Shown: piece after piece, positions 25,027-31,176 of the stretch
Numbering within the stretch: position 1 is the first letter of the stretch
How the letters are laid out: each line of letters starts with the position of its first letter
IMG/VR virus record: IMGVR_UViG_3300034022_000288
Span: 1-35,484 of that record
Source of the DNA: a virus
Strand: one strand, 5' to 3'
Length of the DNA: 35,484 nucleotides
The notes under the pieces: generated by a model
The model's input: only the letters and a program-made list of their open reading frames with translations
What the model was told of the DNA's origin: nothing
The model's database searches: none
Made by a program: the position numbers and the translations under genes

Positions 25027-25072
25027 GGGTAGGCGGTATGGCCGCGGCGCACGTTCGATTCGTGCCTACCCA
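25027..25072 (+). ncRNA. tRNA-like element 2 (no anticodon arm)
   Basis: Acceptor-like GGGTAG (25027-25032) pairs with CTACCC (25066-25071). Hairpin GCGG/CCGC (25033-25045) has the same TATGG loop as element 1 and shares the 9-mer GGTATGGCC with it. The T-arm is GCACG-TTCGATT-CGTGC (25049-25065). Stem sequences differ from element 1 while pairing is kept. The following hairpin is TGCCCG/CGGGCA (25076-25096). It lies between the membrane protein gene and the sliding-clamp gene. Confidence 0.72.
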
Positions 25073-25123
25073 CAATGCCCGCCACAATGACGGGCAGACA
25101 ACCATAGAGAAAAGGAAACCACT

Positions 25124-25738
25124 ATGAAAATTACACTAACCACCGCGCAAGCGGTAGCCCTAGCCAAAGGTATCGCGCCCGCGATATCCACGGAACCAAT
25201 GAAATACAACCTACATTCTATTCAGATAGAGACAACGGGCGAGTATGCCACGTTCACTGCTACTGATGGATACCGCCTCCATAGAATCACTGTCCCACAG
25301 ACAGACATTGACCCTATCCCTACGTTTCAAGTAGGCGGGGTCGAGCTAGTAGGCGCGTTACTTGGTACCGCTAAGGCCATAGGTAAGGGTAGTGGGGACA
25401 TTGTATTGACCACCGATATTGGCGGCAAGGTAATCGCCACGGGCGCGGGCGTAACAATGAACGTGCCTATTGTAAACGTAGAGTTTCCCGCTTGCGCGGC
25501 CATTCTTGACGTAGGTATCGAGACAGAATCGGGCGCAAGTTATGACACTGTGTACCTTGCGGAAATTGTGACGGCCGCGGGGCATATCAGTGGCAAGGCT
25601 AAGAAGAATGTCTATGACGATTCGCAACTTGTCAAGATAGAGAACATCCACCCCAAGAAACCTATGCACGTTACCGCGCAAAGTGTTGCCACCGGAATGC
25701 AATTCCACGGGGTACTGATGCCACGCCGCGCGAGCTAA
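25124..25738 (+). CDS. Short DNA sliding-clamp (DnaN-like) protein
   Basis: A 204-residue protein with an AGAAAAGGAAA ribosome site. Residues 41-52 (YATFTATDGYRL) match the strand and turn ATDG-[HY]-RL of bacterial beta clamps, preceded by the usual YNLHSIQIETTG. The C-terminus (MHVTAQSVATGMQFHGVLMP) matches the clamp end YVxMP. At about 55% of the length of a 370-residue beta clamp it has room for only two of the three domains. It would encircle DNA and tether a polymerase, with more subunits per ring than the usual dimer. No polymerase or clamp loader is in this window, so partners lie elsewhere or are host proteins. Other possibility: a clamp mimic that diverts the host replisome. Confidence 0.75.
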   Translation: MKITLTTAQAVALAKGIAPAISTEPMKYNLHSIQIETTGEYATFTATDGYRLHRITVPQTDIDPIPTFQVGGVELVGALLGTAKAIGKGSGDIVLTTDIGGKVIATGAGVTMNVPIVNVEFPACAAILDVGIETESGASYDTVYLAEIVTAAGHISGKAKKNVYDDSQLVKIENIHPKKPMHVTAQSVATGMQFHGVLMPRRAS

Positions 25739-25745
25739 TCGCGTC

Positions 25746-25793
25746 ACGCGGGGTCAGTGGTGGCCTTGTCACGTTCGATTCGTGACCCGCGTA
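25746..25793 (+). ncRNA. tRNA-like element 3 (no anticodon arm)
   Basis: Acceptor-like ACGCGG (25746-25751) pairs with CCGCGT (25787-25792). D-arm-like hairpin GGTC/GGCC (25752-25765) has loop AGTGGT, close to a real tRNA D-loop. The T-arm is GTCACG-TTCGATT-CGTGAC (25768-25786). Two bases join them. A second hairpin CGCC-TACG-GGCG (25797-25808), with a UNCG-type tetraloop, follows, then AGAAAGGG and the next gene. Confidence 0.7.
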
Positions 25794-25839
25794 CCGCGCC
25801 TACGGGCGTGACTATTACCACTAGAAAGGGTAACTACCA

Positions 25840-26004
25840 ATGAAAACTAAGATACTAATAACTATCGAACACCCCGACGATACGTCGGCCGATGGCCTTA
25901 TCACTTATCACTTCAACCCGATGTTGAATGACATGAACCATGACTTAGGCGAGGGATACTCTGTCACGCTTGAACGCCTAACGGAAAAGTTGGGAGCTTA
26001 CTAA
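25840..26004 (+). CDS. Hypothetical small protein (54 aa)
   Basis: ATG at 25840 follows the recurrent AGAAAGGGTA leader. It reads MKTKILITIEHPDDTSADGL and ends TLERLTEKLGAY. The stop overlaps the next ATG (TAATG). Acidic, alpha/beta, no motif recognised. The ribosome site and overlap make this a solid gene call; function unknown. Confidence 0.7.
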   Translation: MKTKILITIEHPDDTSADGLITYHFNPMLNDMNHDLGEGYSVTLERLTEKLGAY

Positions 26005-26291
26005 TGAATTATCAGGAGCTAAGGGACTACGCATTACAAGTGTCACTAGAACACCACCTTTGCAATGTCGAGCAATTATTGAATGACGGGGAATCTATCG
26101 CCACGATTATGAACCTTGTGGAGAATGGGCGGGAGGCAGTAGATATCTACGAGCCGTACGAGTTCTATGAAACGCCTTCGCTTGTGGAATCTATTGAAGA
26201 TATGCGCGGCGTGAATCTTTACGAGTTCATGCACGTGCTACGCCTTGTGAATGGCGATGAATGGTCAGCTAATTTCAAGGGAGCGAACTAA
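26004..26291 (+). CDS. Hypothetical acidic protein (95 aa)
   Basis: Starts MNYQELRDYALQVSLEHHLC, strongly acidic and helical (NVEQLLNDGESIATIMNLVE; PSLVESIEDMRGVNLYEFMH). No metal or catalytic motif. One-base overlaps with both neighbours. Small acidic early proteins are often inhibitors of host enzymes or DNA mimics, but nothing in the sequence selects a target. Confidence 0.65.
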   Translation: MNYQELRDYALQVSLEHHLCNVEQLLNDGESIATIMNLVENGREAVDIYEPYEFYETPSLVESIEDMRGVNLYEFMHVLRLVNGDEWSANFKGAN

Positions 26292-26581
26292 TGGGTTACT
26301 CATGCCGACAAGATGCCGACGTGACCTATCGGTCGTGGCTTGACATATGCAAAGAAACAACGGGAATGGGAAACGTGTACGCCATTGGCGGAACGGAATA
26401 CATGCTCGAACTAGGCCGCGAGCAACGTGACGGGGCGATGACGGGGACAGTGTGCCGCATGGAGCGCGACGGGGAGCAGCTACTTGCCTATCCTTGCGGG
26501 TCGTTCCGTATCGAGCCTGATGGCACTGTCAAGCGTTACCCTACTGGCCTGAAGAATCTACTCACCGGAGTTACAGCATGA
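26291..26581 (+). CDS. Hypothetical protein (96 aa)
   Basis: Starts MGYSCRQDADVTYRSWLDIC. It is beta-rich (EYMLELGREQRDGAMTGTVC; SFRIEPDGTVKRYPTG) and has four cysteines spread through the chain. Overlaps the previous gene by one base and the next by four. A compact single domain; family not recognised. Confidence 0.63.
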   Translation: MGYSCRQDADVTYRSWLDICKETTGMGNVYAIGGTEYMLELGREQRDGAMTGTVCRMERDGEQLLAYPCGSFRIEPDGTVKRYPTGLKNLLTGVTA

Positions 26582-26793
26582 ACGTAATAGTCACAGCAGA
26601 AGTAACCTACGAACTAACCAACGTAGAAAACTTCGATGAAGTAATAAGCATATTTCAGACATGCGTAATGTCGGTAAGGAATATGGAGGGAGTATCTTAT
26701 ATCGGAACTAAGCAGCTATTCGCCACCGAGATGACAGATGAGGGAACCTTCATGGAATCGCCACAGATATGGGAAATGGAGGAAGTACAATGA
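26578..26793 (+). CDS. Hypothetical protein (71 aa)
   Basis: Starts MNVIVTAEVTYELTNVENFD. A beta strand, helix, strand order (VISIFQTCVMSV; YIGTKQLFATEM) suggests a small ferredoxin-like fold, from composition only. The start overlaps the preceding stop (ATGA), as does its stop with the next gene. Function unknown. Confidence 0.62.
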   Translation: MNVIVTAEVTYELTNVENFDEVISIFQTCVMSVRNMEGVSYIGTKQLFATEMTDEGTFMESPQIWEMEEVQ

Positions 26794-26999
26794 GATACGT
26801 AATCAACACTACTGATGGCACCATTACTGATGCCGCCGACACGTTCATACTTGACACGAGCCTGATGGATAACACCACCTACGCCACGTTCCTAGAGATA
26901 GATGACGAGCATGAGCTAATTGACATGGCCAAGAAACTTGGTGTACCCATTGCGGGGATATCTGATTCGTTCCTAGAAAATACCGGAGCGACAGTATGA
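26790..26999 (+). CDS. Hypothetical protein (69 aa)
   Basis: The start at 26790 (MRYVINTTDGTITDAADTFI) is preferred because ATGA overlaps the preceding stop and GGAGG lies 7 bases upstream; an ATG at 26769 is less good. Acidic, with the segment EHELIDMAKKLGVPIAGISD. No motif recognised. Confidence 0.65.
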   Translation: MRYVINTTDGTITDAADTFILDTSLMDNTTYATFLEIDDEHELIDMAKKLGVPIAGISDSFLENTGATV

Positions 27000-27160
27000 G
27001 CAATAAAACAACAAAGTGTTTTCATTGTGGGCGCACAATTACCGCAACACCTACGGGGTGGGCAGATATGCAGGCCACGGGCGACGACAAAATATGGAAA
27101 TATGTTTGCGACGAAAATGACACTTTTCCATCAGACCATGAAACAGAAGGAACAGTATGA
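26996..27160 (+). CDS. Small CxxC zinc-finger-like protein (54 aa)
   Basis: ATG at 26996 overlaps the previous stop (ATGA) and its own stop overlaps the next start. It reads MSNKTTKCFHCGRTITATPT, then KIWKYVCDENDTFPSDHETE. CxxC at residues 8-11, Cys 38 and His 48 could bind a zinc ion, like the two finger proteins at the start of this operon. Acidic C-terminus. Function unknown. Confidence 0.68.
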   Translation: MSNKTTKCFHCGRTITATPTGWADMQATGDDKIWKYVCDENDTFPSDHETEGTV

Positions 27161-27408
27161 ACCACGTAATAAAGAAACTTTACGAACTGACAATGTTTCG
27201 TGATGGTGACACCATTGGTACGTTCATGTTCAGTACCATCCACGGCACCGATGAGAGTGACCCGATAGCGTTCTGTGAACGGTTCCTAGTAGGCGTGGCC
27301 AGTGACCTTGCAGAACTATGTGAGATTACCCCCGCGGTACTGTACGAGAACGAGATACGTGAATCACACGTAGCGCATCTTGTGGCCACATGGCCGCCGT
27401 TGGTTTGA
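27157..27408 (+). CDS. Hypothetical protein (83 aa)
   Basis: Starts MNHVIKKLYELTMFRDGDTI and continues as a mixed alpha/beta chain (FCERFLVGVASDLAELCEIT). GGAACAG lies before the ATG. The four-base overlap with the preceding gene supports the start. Family not recognised. Confidence 0.62.
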   Translation: MNHVIKKLYELTMFRDGDTIGTFMFSTIHGTDESDPIAFCERFLVGVASDLAELCEITPAVLYENEIRESHVAHLVATWPPLV

Positions 27409-27412
27409 CGTT

Positions 27413-27670
27413 ATGCGGCCAGCTCCGGTACGGATGGCACGTAACTGTGCCGCTACGTTGCGGCGTATCCGCAAGCGACACGGTAAGAGGTACATCATCA
27501 CCCGCAACAACCCACGGTCACGGCAGTATTACTGTATGCAGATAGATGGGTACCGTTGGACTGTAACGCCGTCTAACGCCACTATATTCCGCGGTCGTGA
27601 GGCAGTTCATAATGAGATTGAATCAACGTGGATGCAGTATGAAAGTGACTACTCAATAGTGCCACTGTAG
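27413..27670 (+). CDS. Basic hypothetical protein (85 aa), last gene of rightward operon
   Basis: ATG at 27413 lies 4 bases after the previous stop; an in-frame ATG at 27380 would add 11 residues, and neither has a strong ribosome site. The N-terminal half is very basic (RMARNCAATLRRIRKRHGKR), suggesting nucleic-acid binding; the rest reads TRNNPRSRQYYCMQIDGYRW, then FRGREAVHNEIEST. The gene ends 21 bases before the terminator stem. Confidence 0.58.
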   Translation: MRPAPVRMARNCAATLRRIRKRHGKRYIITRNNPRSRQYYCMQIDGYRWTVTPSNATIFRGREAVHNEIESTWMQYESDYSIVPL

Positions 27671-27690
27671 AATCTGTTATTCTCATATCC

Positions 27691-27740
27691 GTAGCCCCTA
27701 TCTCCCGCTGACCCCTTCCGGCGGTTGAGATAGGGGTTAC
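27691..27740. terminator. Long bidirectional terminator between convergent operons
   Basis: GTAGCCCCTATCTC (27691-27704) pairs with GAGATAGGGGTTAC (27727-27740), with one G-T pair in 14, and an inner CCGC/GCGG. It lies between the stop of the rightward operon at 27670 and the stop of whiB at 27737, in fact overlapping the whiB stop codon. Flanking T-rich tracts (TTACTTATGTTTC on plus; AGAATAACAGATT side on minus) allow termination in both directions. Confidence 0.8.
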
Positions 27741-28015
27741 TTATGTTTCACGCCTAGTTTCCAGTTCGGGTCATACAACCAACGTTCGTGCGGCGTTAGT
27801 CCACCCCATAGGCCATACCGCCACCGTTCGTCTTGTTCACAGTTCATTGCGTATTCGAGACATTCAGCTTTCACCGGACAATGGCGGCAGATAGCCCGCC
27901 CATACAGATAGTGGTCTGTCTTCTTGTCTGTTGCTTCGTTAGGCGGGAAGAAATAGTCTGTTGGTTTATCGAGACAGGCAGCTTGTTCATGCCAGCTGTT
28001 GTTATTTCCTGCCAC
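27737..28015 (-). CDS. WhiB-family transcription regulator
   Basis: A 92-residue protein beginning with GTG at 28015. It has the four WhiB cysteines: C14 (QAACLDK), C43 and C46 (AICRHC) and C52 (KAECLEYA), which hold a [4Fe-4S] cluster, followed by the turn GLWGG (68-72) and a short C-terminal region. WhiB proteins bind the primary sigma factor and alter promoter choice; they are confined to actinobacteria and their phages. It is the last gene of the leftward right-arm operon, two genes past SSB. Likely acts in host takeover or phage promoter control. The start is tied to the overlap with the upstream gene. Confidence 0.93.
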   Translation of the reverse strand: MAGNNNSWHEQAACLDKPTDYFFPPNEATDKKTDHYLYGRAICRHCPVKAECLEYAMNCEQDERWRYGLWGGLTPHERWLYDPNWKLGVKHK

Positions 28016-28202
28016 GTTTAGCCTTTGGTTTAGTTGGTTTCATACCGCGTTTAGCGGCAGTGGTTTTGTTTTGGTGGCATATACATGGGCAAGTGTCGTG
28101 AATCTCTTGTGGGTATTCCCTGATGGCGCGTTCACCCGTACCACAGTGCGTACAGAACGGGTCGGCACGGGTGAATGGCCAGAGTTCAAACTCCGTAGTC
28201 AT
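28002..28202 (-). CDS. Small Cys/His basic protein (66 aa)
   Basis: Starts MTTEFELWPFTRADPFCTHC, then RAIREYPQEIHDTCPCICHQ and a basic tail (AAKRGMKPTKPKAKRGRK). Cys pairs CTHC and CPCIC with His residues predict a zinc knuckle, and the tail predicts DNA or RNA contact. Overlaps whiB by 14 bases and the upstream gene by 17. Function unknown; may be co-regulated with whiB. Confidence 0.7.
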   Translation of the reverse strand: MTTEFELWPFTRADPFCTHCGTGERAIREYPQEIHDTCPCICHQNKTTAAKRGMKPTKPKAKRGRK

Positions 28203-28434
28203 TACGCCATTGCGATGGTGAATGATTATCTTCCACCATTAGGCGATGCTCCGGAGCTGGATATAGGCGGATGATATGGATACATATATCATCACCGTTG
28301 TCGTACATGTCTTCTTCTTCGGCGGCCGACATTGGGGTGCCATCGTGAATCTCACAGACTGGTGGGCCGCACCAATTTTGTTGTATTCCGAAGGCTACCC
28401 ACTCGTCGAACGTGGGGCTAAAAGGGTTCTTCAT
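28186..28434 (-). CDS. Actinophage-type conserved small protein (82 aa)
   Basis: Starts MKNPFSPTFDEWVAFGIQQN, then WCGPPVCEIHDGTPMSAAEE. The segment WCGPPVC followed by HDG-x-P recurs in many small actinobacteriophage proteins (family memory) with no known role; Cys/His may bind metal. Overlaps the ssb stop by 17 bases, so translation is coupled. Confidence 0.75.
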   Translation of the reverse strand: MKNPFSPTFDEWVAFGIQQNWCGPPVCEIHDGTPMSAAEEEDMYDNGDDICIHIIRLYPAPEHRLMVEDNHSPSQWRNDYGV

Positions 28435-28834
28435 CAGAGAATGTCGATGGTGACGGAATCGCCTTGCCTACCGTACCAACGTGAGCCAGTGTCTTACCTG
28501 TTTGGTCTTTAACCCATGCGTTCCAACGGCATGACGCACCCACTTCATCTGCGATGAGCGAGGTGAACTTGCCTTGCGTACCGTCTTTTTTGGTGTACTC
28601 ATCTGTTTCCATGCGGCCGGTGATGACTACGTTGTCGCCTTTTGTGAGCGTGTTCGCTACATTTTCTGCGAGCTGACCAAAGACTTTGACTTCGAACCAA
28701 GTTGTTTTTTTCTTGTCGTCTTTGCCGGATGTTGTGGCTACGGAGAATTCAACAACAGCCATTTGACTGCCGGTGTATCTAAGGTCGGGTTCTTTACCGA
28801 GTTTTCCGTGGATGGTGATTACATTACTTGTCAT
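28418..28834 (-). CDS. ssb: Single-stranded DNA-binding protein
   Basis: A 138-residue protein with a GGAAGGGG ribosome site. The OB-fold pattern is clear: VITIHGKLGKEPDLRYTGS, then VAVVEFSVATTS-type strand (MAVVEFSVATTSG), TTWFEVKVFGQLAENVANTL, KGDNVVITGRME and a final ASCRWNA strand. The acidic tip DEEPF is the docking peptide that recruits recombination and repair proteins. It binds ssDNA during replication and recombination, likely with the annealing protein and exonuclease in the same arm. Assignment is firm. Confidence 0.94.
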   Translation of the reverse strand: MTSNVITIHGKLGKEPDLRYTGSQMAVVEFSVATTSGKDDKKKTTWFEVKVFGQLAENVANTLTKGDNVVITGRMETDEYTKKDGTQGKFTSLIADEVGASCRWNAWVKDQTGKTLAHVGTVGKAIPSPSTFSDEEPF

Positions 28835-29036
28835 TAGATACCCCTTCCGAGGGTTGTAGTGGTTTGGTTTGGTTCGCAGCCTTTAGACAACGGTGTTGTG
28901 GCGGGGTTGAGAGGGTTATGTAGGTGGTCACAGCTACTTTGCATCGTGGGCAGTGCCAGTGTTGTTTCAGTGAGATGCCCTTCATTGGGTTCATAGTATA
29001 GACAGATTCAAGGGTTGTCAACAGTATCTTTTCCAC
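28824..29036 (-). CDS. Small zinc-finger-like protein (70 aa or less)
   Basis: CxxC in QHWHCPRCKVAVTTY and a downstream HRC give a possible Cys3His finger. Three starts are possible: GTG at 29036 (overlapping the previous gene, with GAAAG upstream), ATG at 28994 (MNPMKG) or ATG at 28985 (MKGISLK). The two later ones lie on a promoter-like sequence and could be leaderless. The stop overlaps ssb by 11 bases. Function unknown; start uncertain. Confidence 0.6.
   Translation of the reverse strand: MEKILLTTLESVYTMNPMKGISLKQHWHCPRCKVAVTTYITLSTPPQHRCLKAANQTKPLQPSEGVSNDK
28995..29021 (-). promoter_or_regulatory. Candidate promoter before ssb-whiB genes
   Basis: On the minus strand TTGACA (29016-29021) and TATACT (28995-29000) are separated by 15 bases. 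The hexamers are near consensus but the spacer is short. If used, transcription would start near 28988, giving a leaderless mRNA from ATG 28985. It lies inside the end of the Rpf-like gene region, so chance is possible. Confidence 0.45.
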
Positions 29037-29443
29037 CGTTTAACTTTCGGGTGGGTTGAGCGACATATGAATTGTTGTAGGTTCATGCAGTTTTGGGACT
29101 TCACCACAGCCCATCCGTACGGGCCAACTGGATGGACAAACTCACCATCGGGTTCGGTGTGGCCGAGCCAGGCGATGCGGTCTACGACCCGTGCTTGTTG
29201 TAGTGGGGTGTAGCGGTCTGCATTGGAGCTGTTACTGAACCGCATCCACGTGCCTTTCGCTATGCCGTAGCCGGATGTGTAATTACGGGTGCTGGTATGC
29301 CAACGTGAATCTGTCTCACATTGGGCCAACCTCTTGTACCATCGCCAGGGCATGACGAGTTCATCTCCGTAGCTTTTGGCTTGGGTTGTTGTTGGTATTG
29401 CAAGTGTCGCCACTATCGCAATGATGGGTATGATTTTTCGCAT
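29018..29443 (-). CDS. Secreted Rpf-like transglycosylase (141 aa)
   Basis: Residues 1-22 are a Sec signal peptide (MRKIIPIIAIVATLAIPTTT, cleavage after QA). Residues 38-70 read RLAQCETDSRWHT, then TSGYGIAKGTWMRF, matching the resuscitation-promoting-factor/lysozyme-like fold with the catalytic Glu at residue 43 after a conserved Cys. Such enzymes cleave the glycan chain of peptidoglycan. A strong AAGGAGG ribosome site precedes it. It is far from the lysis genes and exported by its own signal, so it may weaken the wall early, help lysis, or affect host dormancy. The fold is a good match; the role is inferred. Confidence 0.82.
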   Translation of the reverse strand: MRKIIPIIAIVATLAIPTTTQAKSYGDELVMPWRWYKRLAQCETDSRWHTSTRNYTSGYGIAKGTWMRFSNSSNADRYTPLQQARVVDRIAWLGHTEPDGEFVHPVGPYGWAVVKSQNCMNLQQFICRSTHPKVKRWKRYC

Positions 29444-29501
29444 GGTGCCTCCTTGTTGGTTGGCTGCGTTCCCGTTTCTCTACGCAAACGAAGTCTATCA
29501 G

Positions 29502-29927
29502 TCAGTCGTAAAGTTCTGACGTTTGTAGGTCTTGTACGTGATGGGGAAACAAGAGGAATCCTCTTGCGGGGTTGTCTGATTGTGGGGCGAAGTCTCTTTT
29601 TTCGAGGCGGTCATAGTTGTGGCGTAGATAGTTCTTCAAGCGTTGAACAGATACAAGTACGTATGAGTCCGGAGCGAACCGATATGCCCACCATTGTGCG
29701 GTGGTCACGTTGATTCCAGAGTCCTTCCATACGCCTTGTGCGGGCTTCTGCTGTGTCTCCACAGCCATTCTGCCATTGCGGTACCTGTCTGCTTTAACTT
29801 CTACTGTGCCTGCGTTTAACGCATGAAAGAAATCAATAAGATTCTGCTCTCCTTCATGGCCATACGCAAGGTCAGTTTTGAAATCGAACTTAGGGTTGTA
29901 CCCTGTTATCTCCATACCATCACTCAT
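29502..29927 (-). CDS. PD-(D/E)XK-like nuclease (141 aa)
   Basis: The start at 29927 (MSDGMEITGYNPKFDFKTDL) follows the previous gene by ATGA overlap; an in-frame ATG at 29966 falls inside that gene. Asp 19, Glu 25 or 27 and the core TVEVKADRYRNGRMAVETQQ (residues 41-60, E43-x-K45) give the pattern of restriction-endonuclease-fold nucleases, with INVTTAQWWAYRF next. Related short phage proteins are annotated as endonucleases. Substrate unknown; probably acts in recombination or DNA processing beside ssb. Confidence 0.7.
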   Translation of the reverse strand: MSDGMEITGYNPKFDFKTDLAYGHEGEQNLIDFFHALNAGTVEVKADRYRNGRMAVETQQKPAQGVWKDSGINVTTAQWWAYRFAPDSYVLVSVQRLKNYLRHNYDRLEKRDFAPQSDNPARGFLLFPHHVQDLQTSELYD

Positions 29928-30066
29928 CTTTATTGGCTCTTTCAAGTTCAGCAGTAAGGCGTTCAATTTCGGTGCAAGCCATCAATGAAAAATCGGGTAG
30001 ATATTCAAGGTCGGTCCTGTCTGTTGCCATTTTGCGGATGATTGCTATTAACTCACGGTTATGCAC
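29920..30066 (-). CDS. Small coiled-coil protein (48 aa)
   Basis: GTG at 30066 overlaps the upstream stop and the stop overlaps the nuclease start (ATGA). It reads HNRELIAIIRKMATDRTDLE and ends IERLTAELERANKDE, a helical heptad pattern. A shorter form from ATG 30030 (36 aa) is possible. Fits exactly between two genes. Function unknown. Confidence 0.55.
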   Translation of the reverse strand: MHNRELIAIIRKMATDRTDLEYLPDFSLMACTEIERLTAELERANKDE

Positions 30067-30232
30067 GGGCCAGCTCCCTTGATAGGCGTTCAACTTCGGT
30101 TGATAGTTCCTGCACTTTAAGTTTCAGCGCGTCACGTTCCGCCTGTACTTTGGCAAAGTCATCTTCAGCAAACTGAATCTCTTTGTCTCGAAGCCATGCA
30201 TACGCATCATCCTGGTGTATGTATTCACTCAT
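30059..30232 (-). CDS. Small coiled-coil protein (57 aa)
   Basis: The start at 30232 (MSEYIHQDDAYAWLRDKEIQ) is set by ATGA overlap. Residues 25-57 form a heptad coiled coil (QAERDALKLKVQELSTEVER). One of three adjacent short coiled-coil genes that may assemble together. No family recognised. Confidence 0.62.
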   Translation of the reverse strand: MSEYIHQDDAYAWLRDKEIQFAEDDFAKVQAERDALKLKVQELSTEVERLSRELARA

Positions 30233-30513
30233 CGTTTCCACCATGCTTTCTTCTTGTAAATAAAATCAAGAGCCTTTTGGTTTAGGTCAAATCGTTCGTG
30301 ATAATGGTCACGGTCTGATTCTGCAATGTAAAGCAATGCTTGTAGGCGTTCAATTGTTGTTTCTAATTCATAAACTTTTTTTTCTAATTCATAGATACAG
30401 TTGTAGGCATTGTTCAATGTGGTGTTCAATTCACCTTCTTCGGTTTTGCAAGCAAAGTACCCAAGGCGTTCACGGACTGAACCGAGTGTTGGTATTACGT
30501 CAAAATCCATCAT
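30229..30513 (-). CDS. Coiled-coil protein (94 aa)
   Basis: Starts MMDFDVIPTLGSVRERLGYF, then a long coiled coil about residues 30-70 (NAYNCIYELEKKVYELETTI) and a basic end (YKKKAWWKR). ATGA overlaps on both sides. May form hetero-oligomers with the two smaller coiled-coil neighbours. Function unknown. Confidence 0.65.
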   Translation of the reverse strand: MMDFDVIPTLGSVRERLGYFACKTEEGELNTTLNNAYNCIYELEKKVYELETTIERLQALLYIAESDRDHYHERFDLNQKALDFIYKKKAWWKR

Positions 30514-30845
30514 GCTGCATACTCCTCATCGAAACATCCACGGTAAAAGTCAGACCCGAACACTTCAGTTGGGTGGTAGCCAAGTTTGGTACACCAAAAG
30601 TCGGCAGTGTAAACGTTCACACCGTTAGCCTTCCAGCGTTCAATCTGATGGCGGTCAAAGTCTCGAAGTCTTCCGGCCCGTTCAATAATGTCAATCAACG
30701 GCGCACCATCAAGAATAACTTTAGGTGGTTTCAGTTTCGTGTATTGCTTTTTCTTGGCTGCATTAGCGGCCTTACAGATGTCGCATCTGCATCCGATACG
30801 GCGATACATTGCTCTGCCGTGTTCAGCTGGTGGTGGTTTCTTCAT
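30510..30845 (-). CDS. Actinophage-type GCRC/CxxC protein (111 aa)
   Basis: The start at 30845 (MKKPPPAEHGRAMYRRIGCR) has GAGGGA 6 bases upstream. The motif HGRAMYRRIGCRC followed by DICKAANAAKKKQY is common in actinobacteriophage proteins, usually an N-terminal zinc-binding module followed by a helical DNA-binding part. Residues 60-90 (ERAGRLRDFDRHQIERWKAN) look helical, possibly helix-turn-helix. Likely a DNA-binding regulator; inferred. Confidence 0.72.
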   Translation of the reverse strand: MKKPPPAEHGRAMYRRIGCRCDICKAANAAKKKQYTKLKPPKVILDGAPLIDIIERAGRLRDFDRHQIERWKANGVNVYTADFWCTKLGYHPTEVFGSDFYRGCFDEEYAA

Positions 30846-31050
30846 TGTTCCCTCTTGTTGTTTGTAGGTACACGTCGATGGCGGTTCGTTCCCGTTCTGA
30901 GATGGGGCCGAGCCTGTCAAAGTCGCTGGCGTTATAGATACGGTTCATTAAACATTCGAATAGTTCTTTGCCGATACTTATTAGTTCGGACTGTGATGGT
31001 CCGAGACATTCAAAACAGAAGCATGAATCGGGGTGTTGCACATCGGTCAT
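30823..31050 (-). CDS. Hypothetical Cys-containing protein (75 aa)
   Basis: The start at 31050 (MTDVQHPDSCFCFECLGPSQ) is set by ATGA overlap and an AGGAAAG site. The N-terminal DSCFCFEC cluster with His 6 may bind zinc. The rest is helical (ELISIGKELFECLMNRIYNA). The frame upstream of 31050 belongs to the next gene's region and is discounted. Function unknown. Confidence 0.68.
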   Translation of the reverse strand: MTDVQHPDSCFCFECLGPSQSELISIGKELFECLMNRIYNASDFDRLGPISERERTAIDVYLQTTRGNNEETTTS

Positions 31051-31175
31051 TTCTTTTTCTTTCCTCTTTCGATTTGGATAACAATTCCTCCGAAGACTCC
31101 AAGACTCATACCGAATAGGCAGTAGGCAAGGTCGCGCCATTCTTGACCGAGATGAATAACTACTTCAGCCAACAT
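31047..31175 (-). CDS. Tiny single-pass membrane protein (42 aa)
   Basis: ATG at 31175, reading MLAEVVIHLGQEWRDLAYCL, with a transmembrane helix about residues 17-35 (AYCLFGMSLGVFGGIVIQI) and a basic cytoplasmic end (ERGKKKK). It starts one base after the resolvase-like stop, and its stop overlaps the next start. Positive-inside rule puts the C-terminus in the cytoplasm. Function unknown. Confidence 0.62.
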   Translation of the reverse strand: MLAEVVIHLGQEWRDLAYCLFGMSLGVFGGIVIQIERGKKKK

Positions 31176-31176
31176 G

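Noticed and set aside
24003-25793. The three T-arm elements as ordinary complete tRNA genes
   Set aside because: There are only 13-18 bases between acceptor and T-arm, so no anticodon arm fits; upstream sequence does not supply an alternative acceptor strand.
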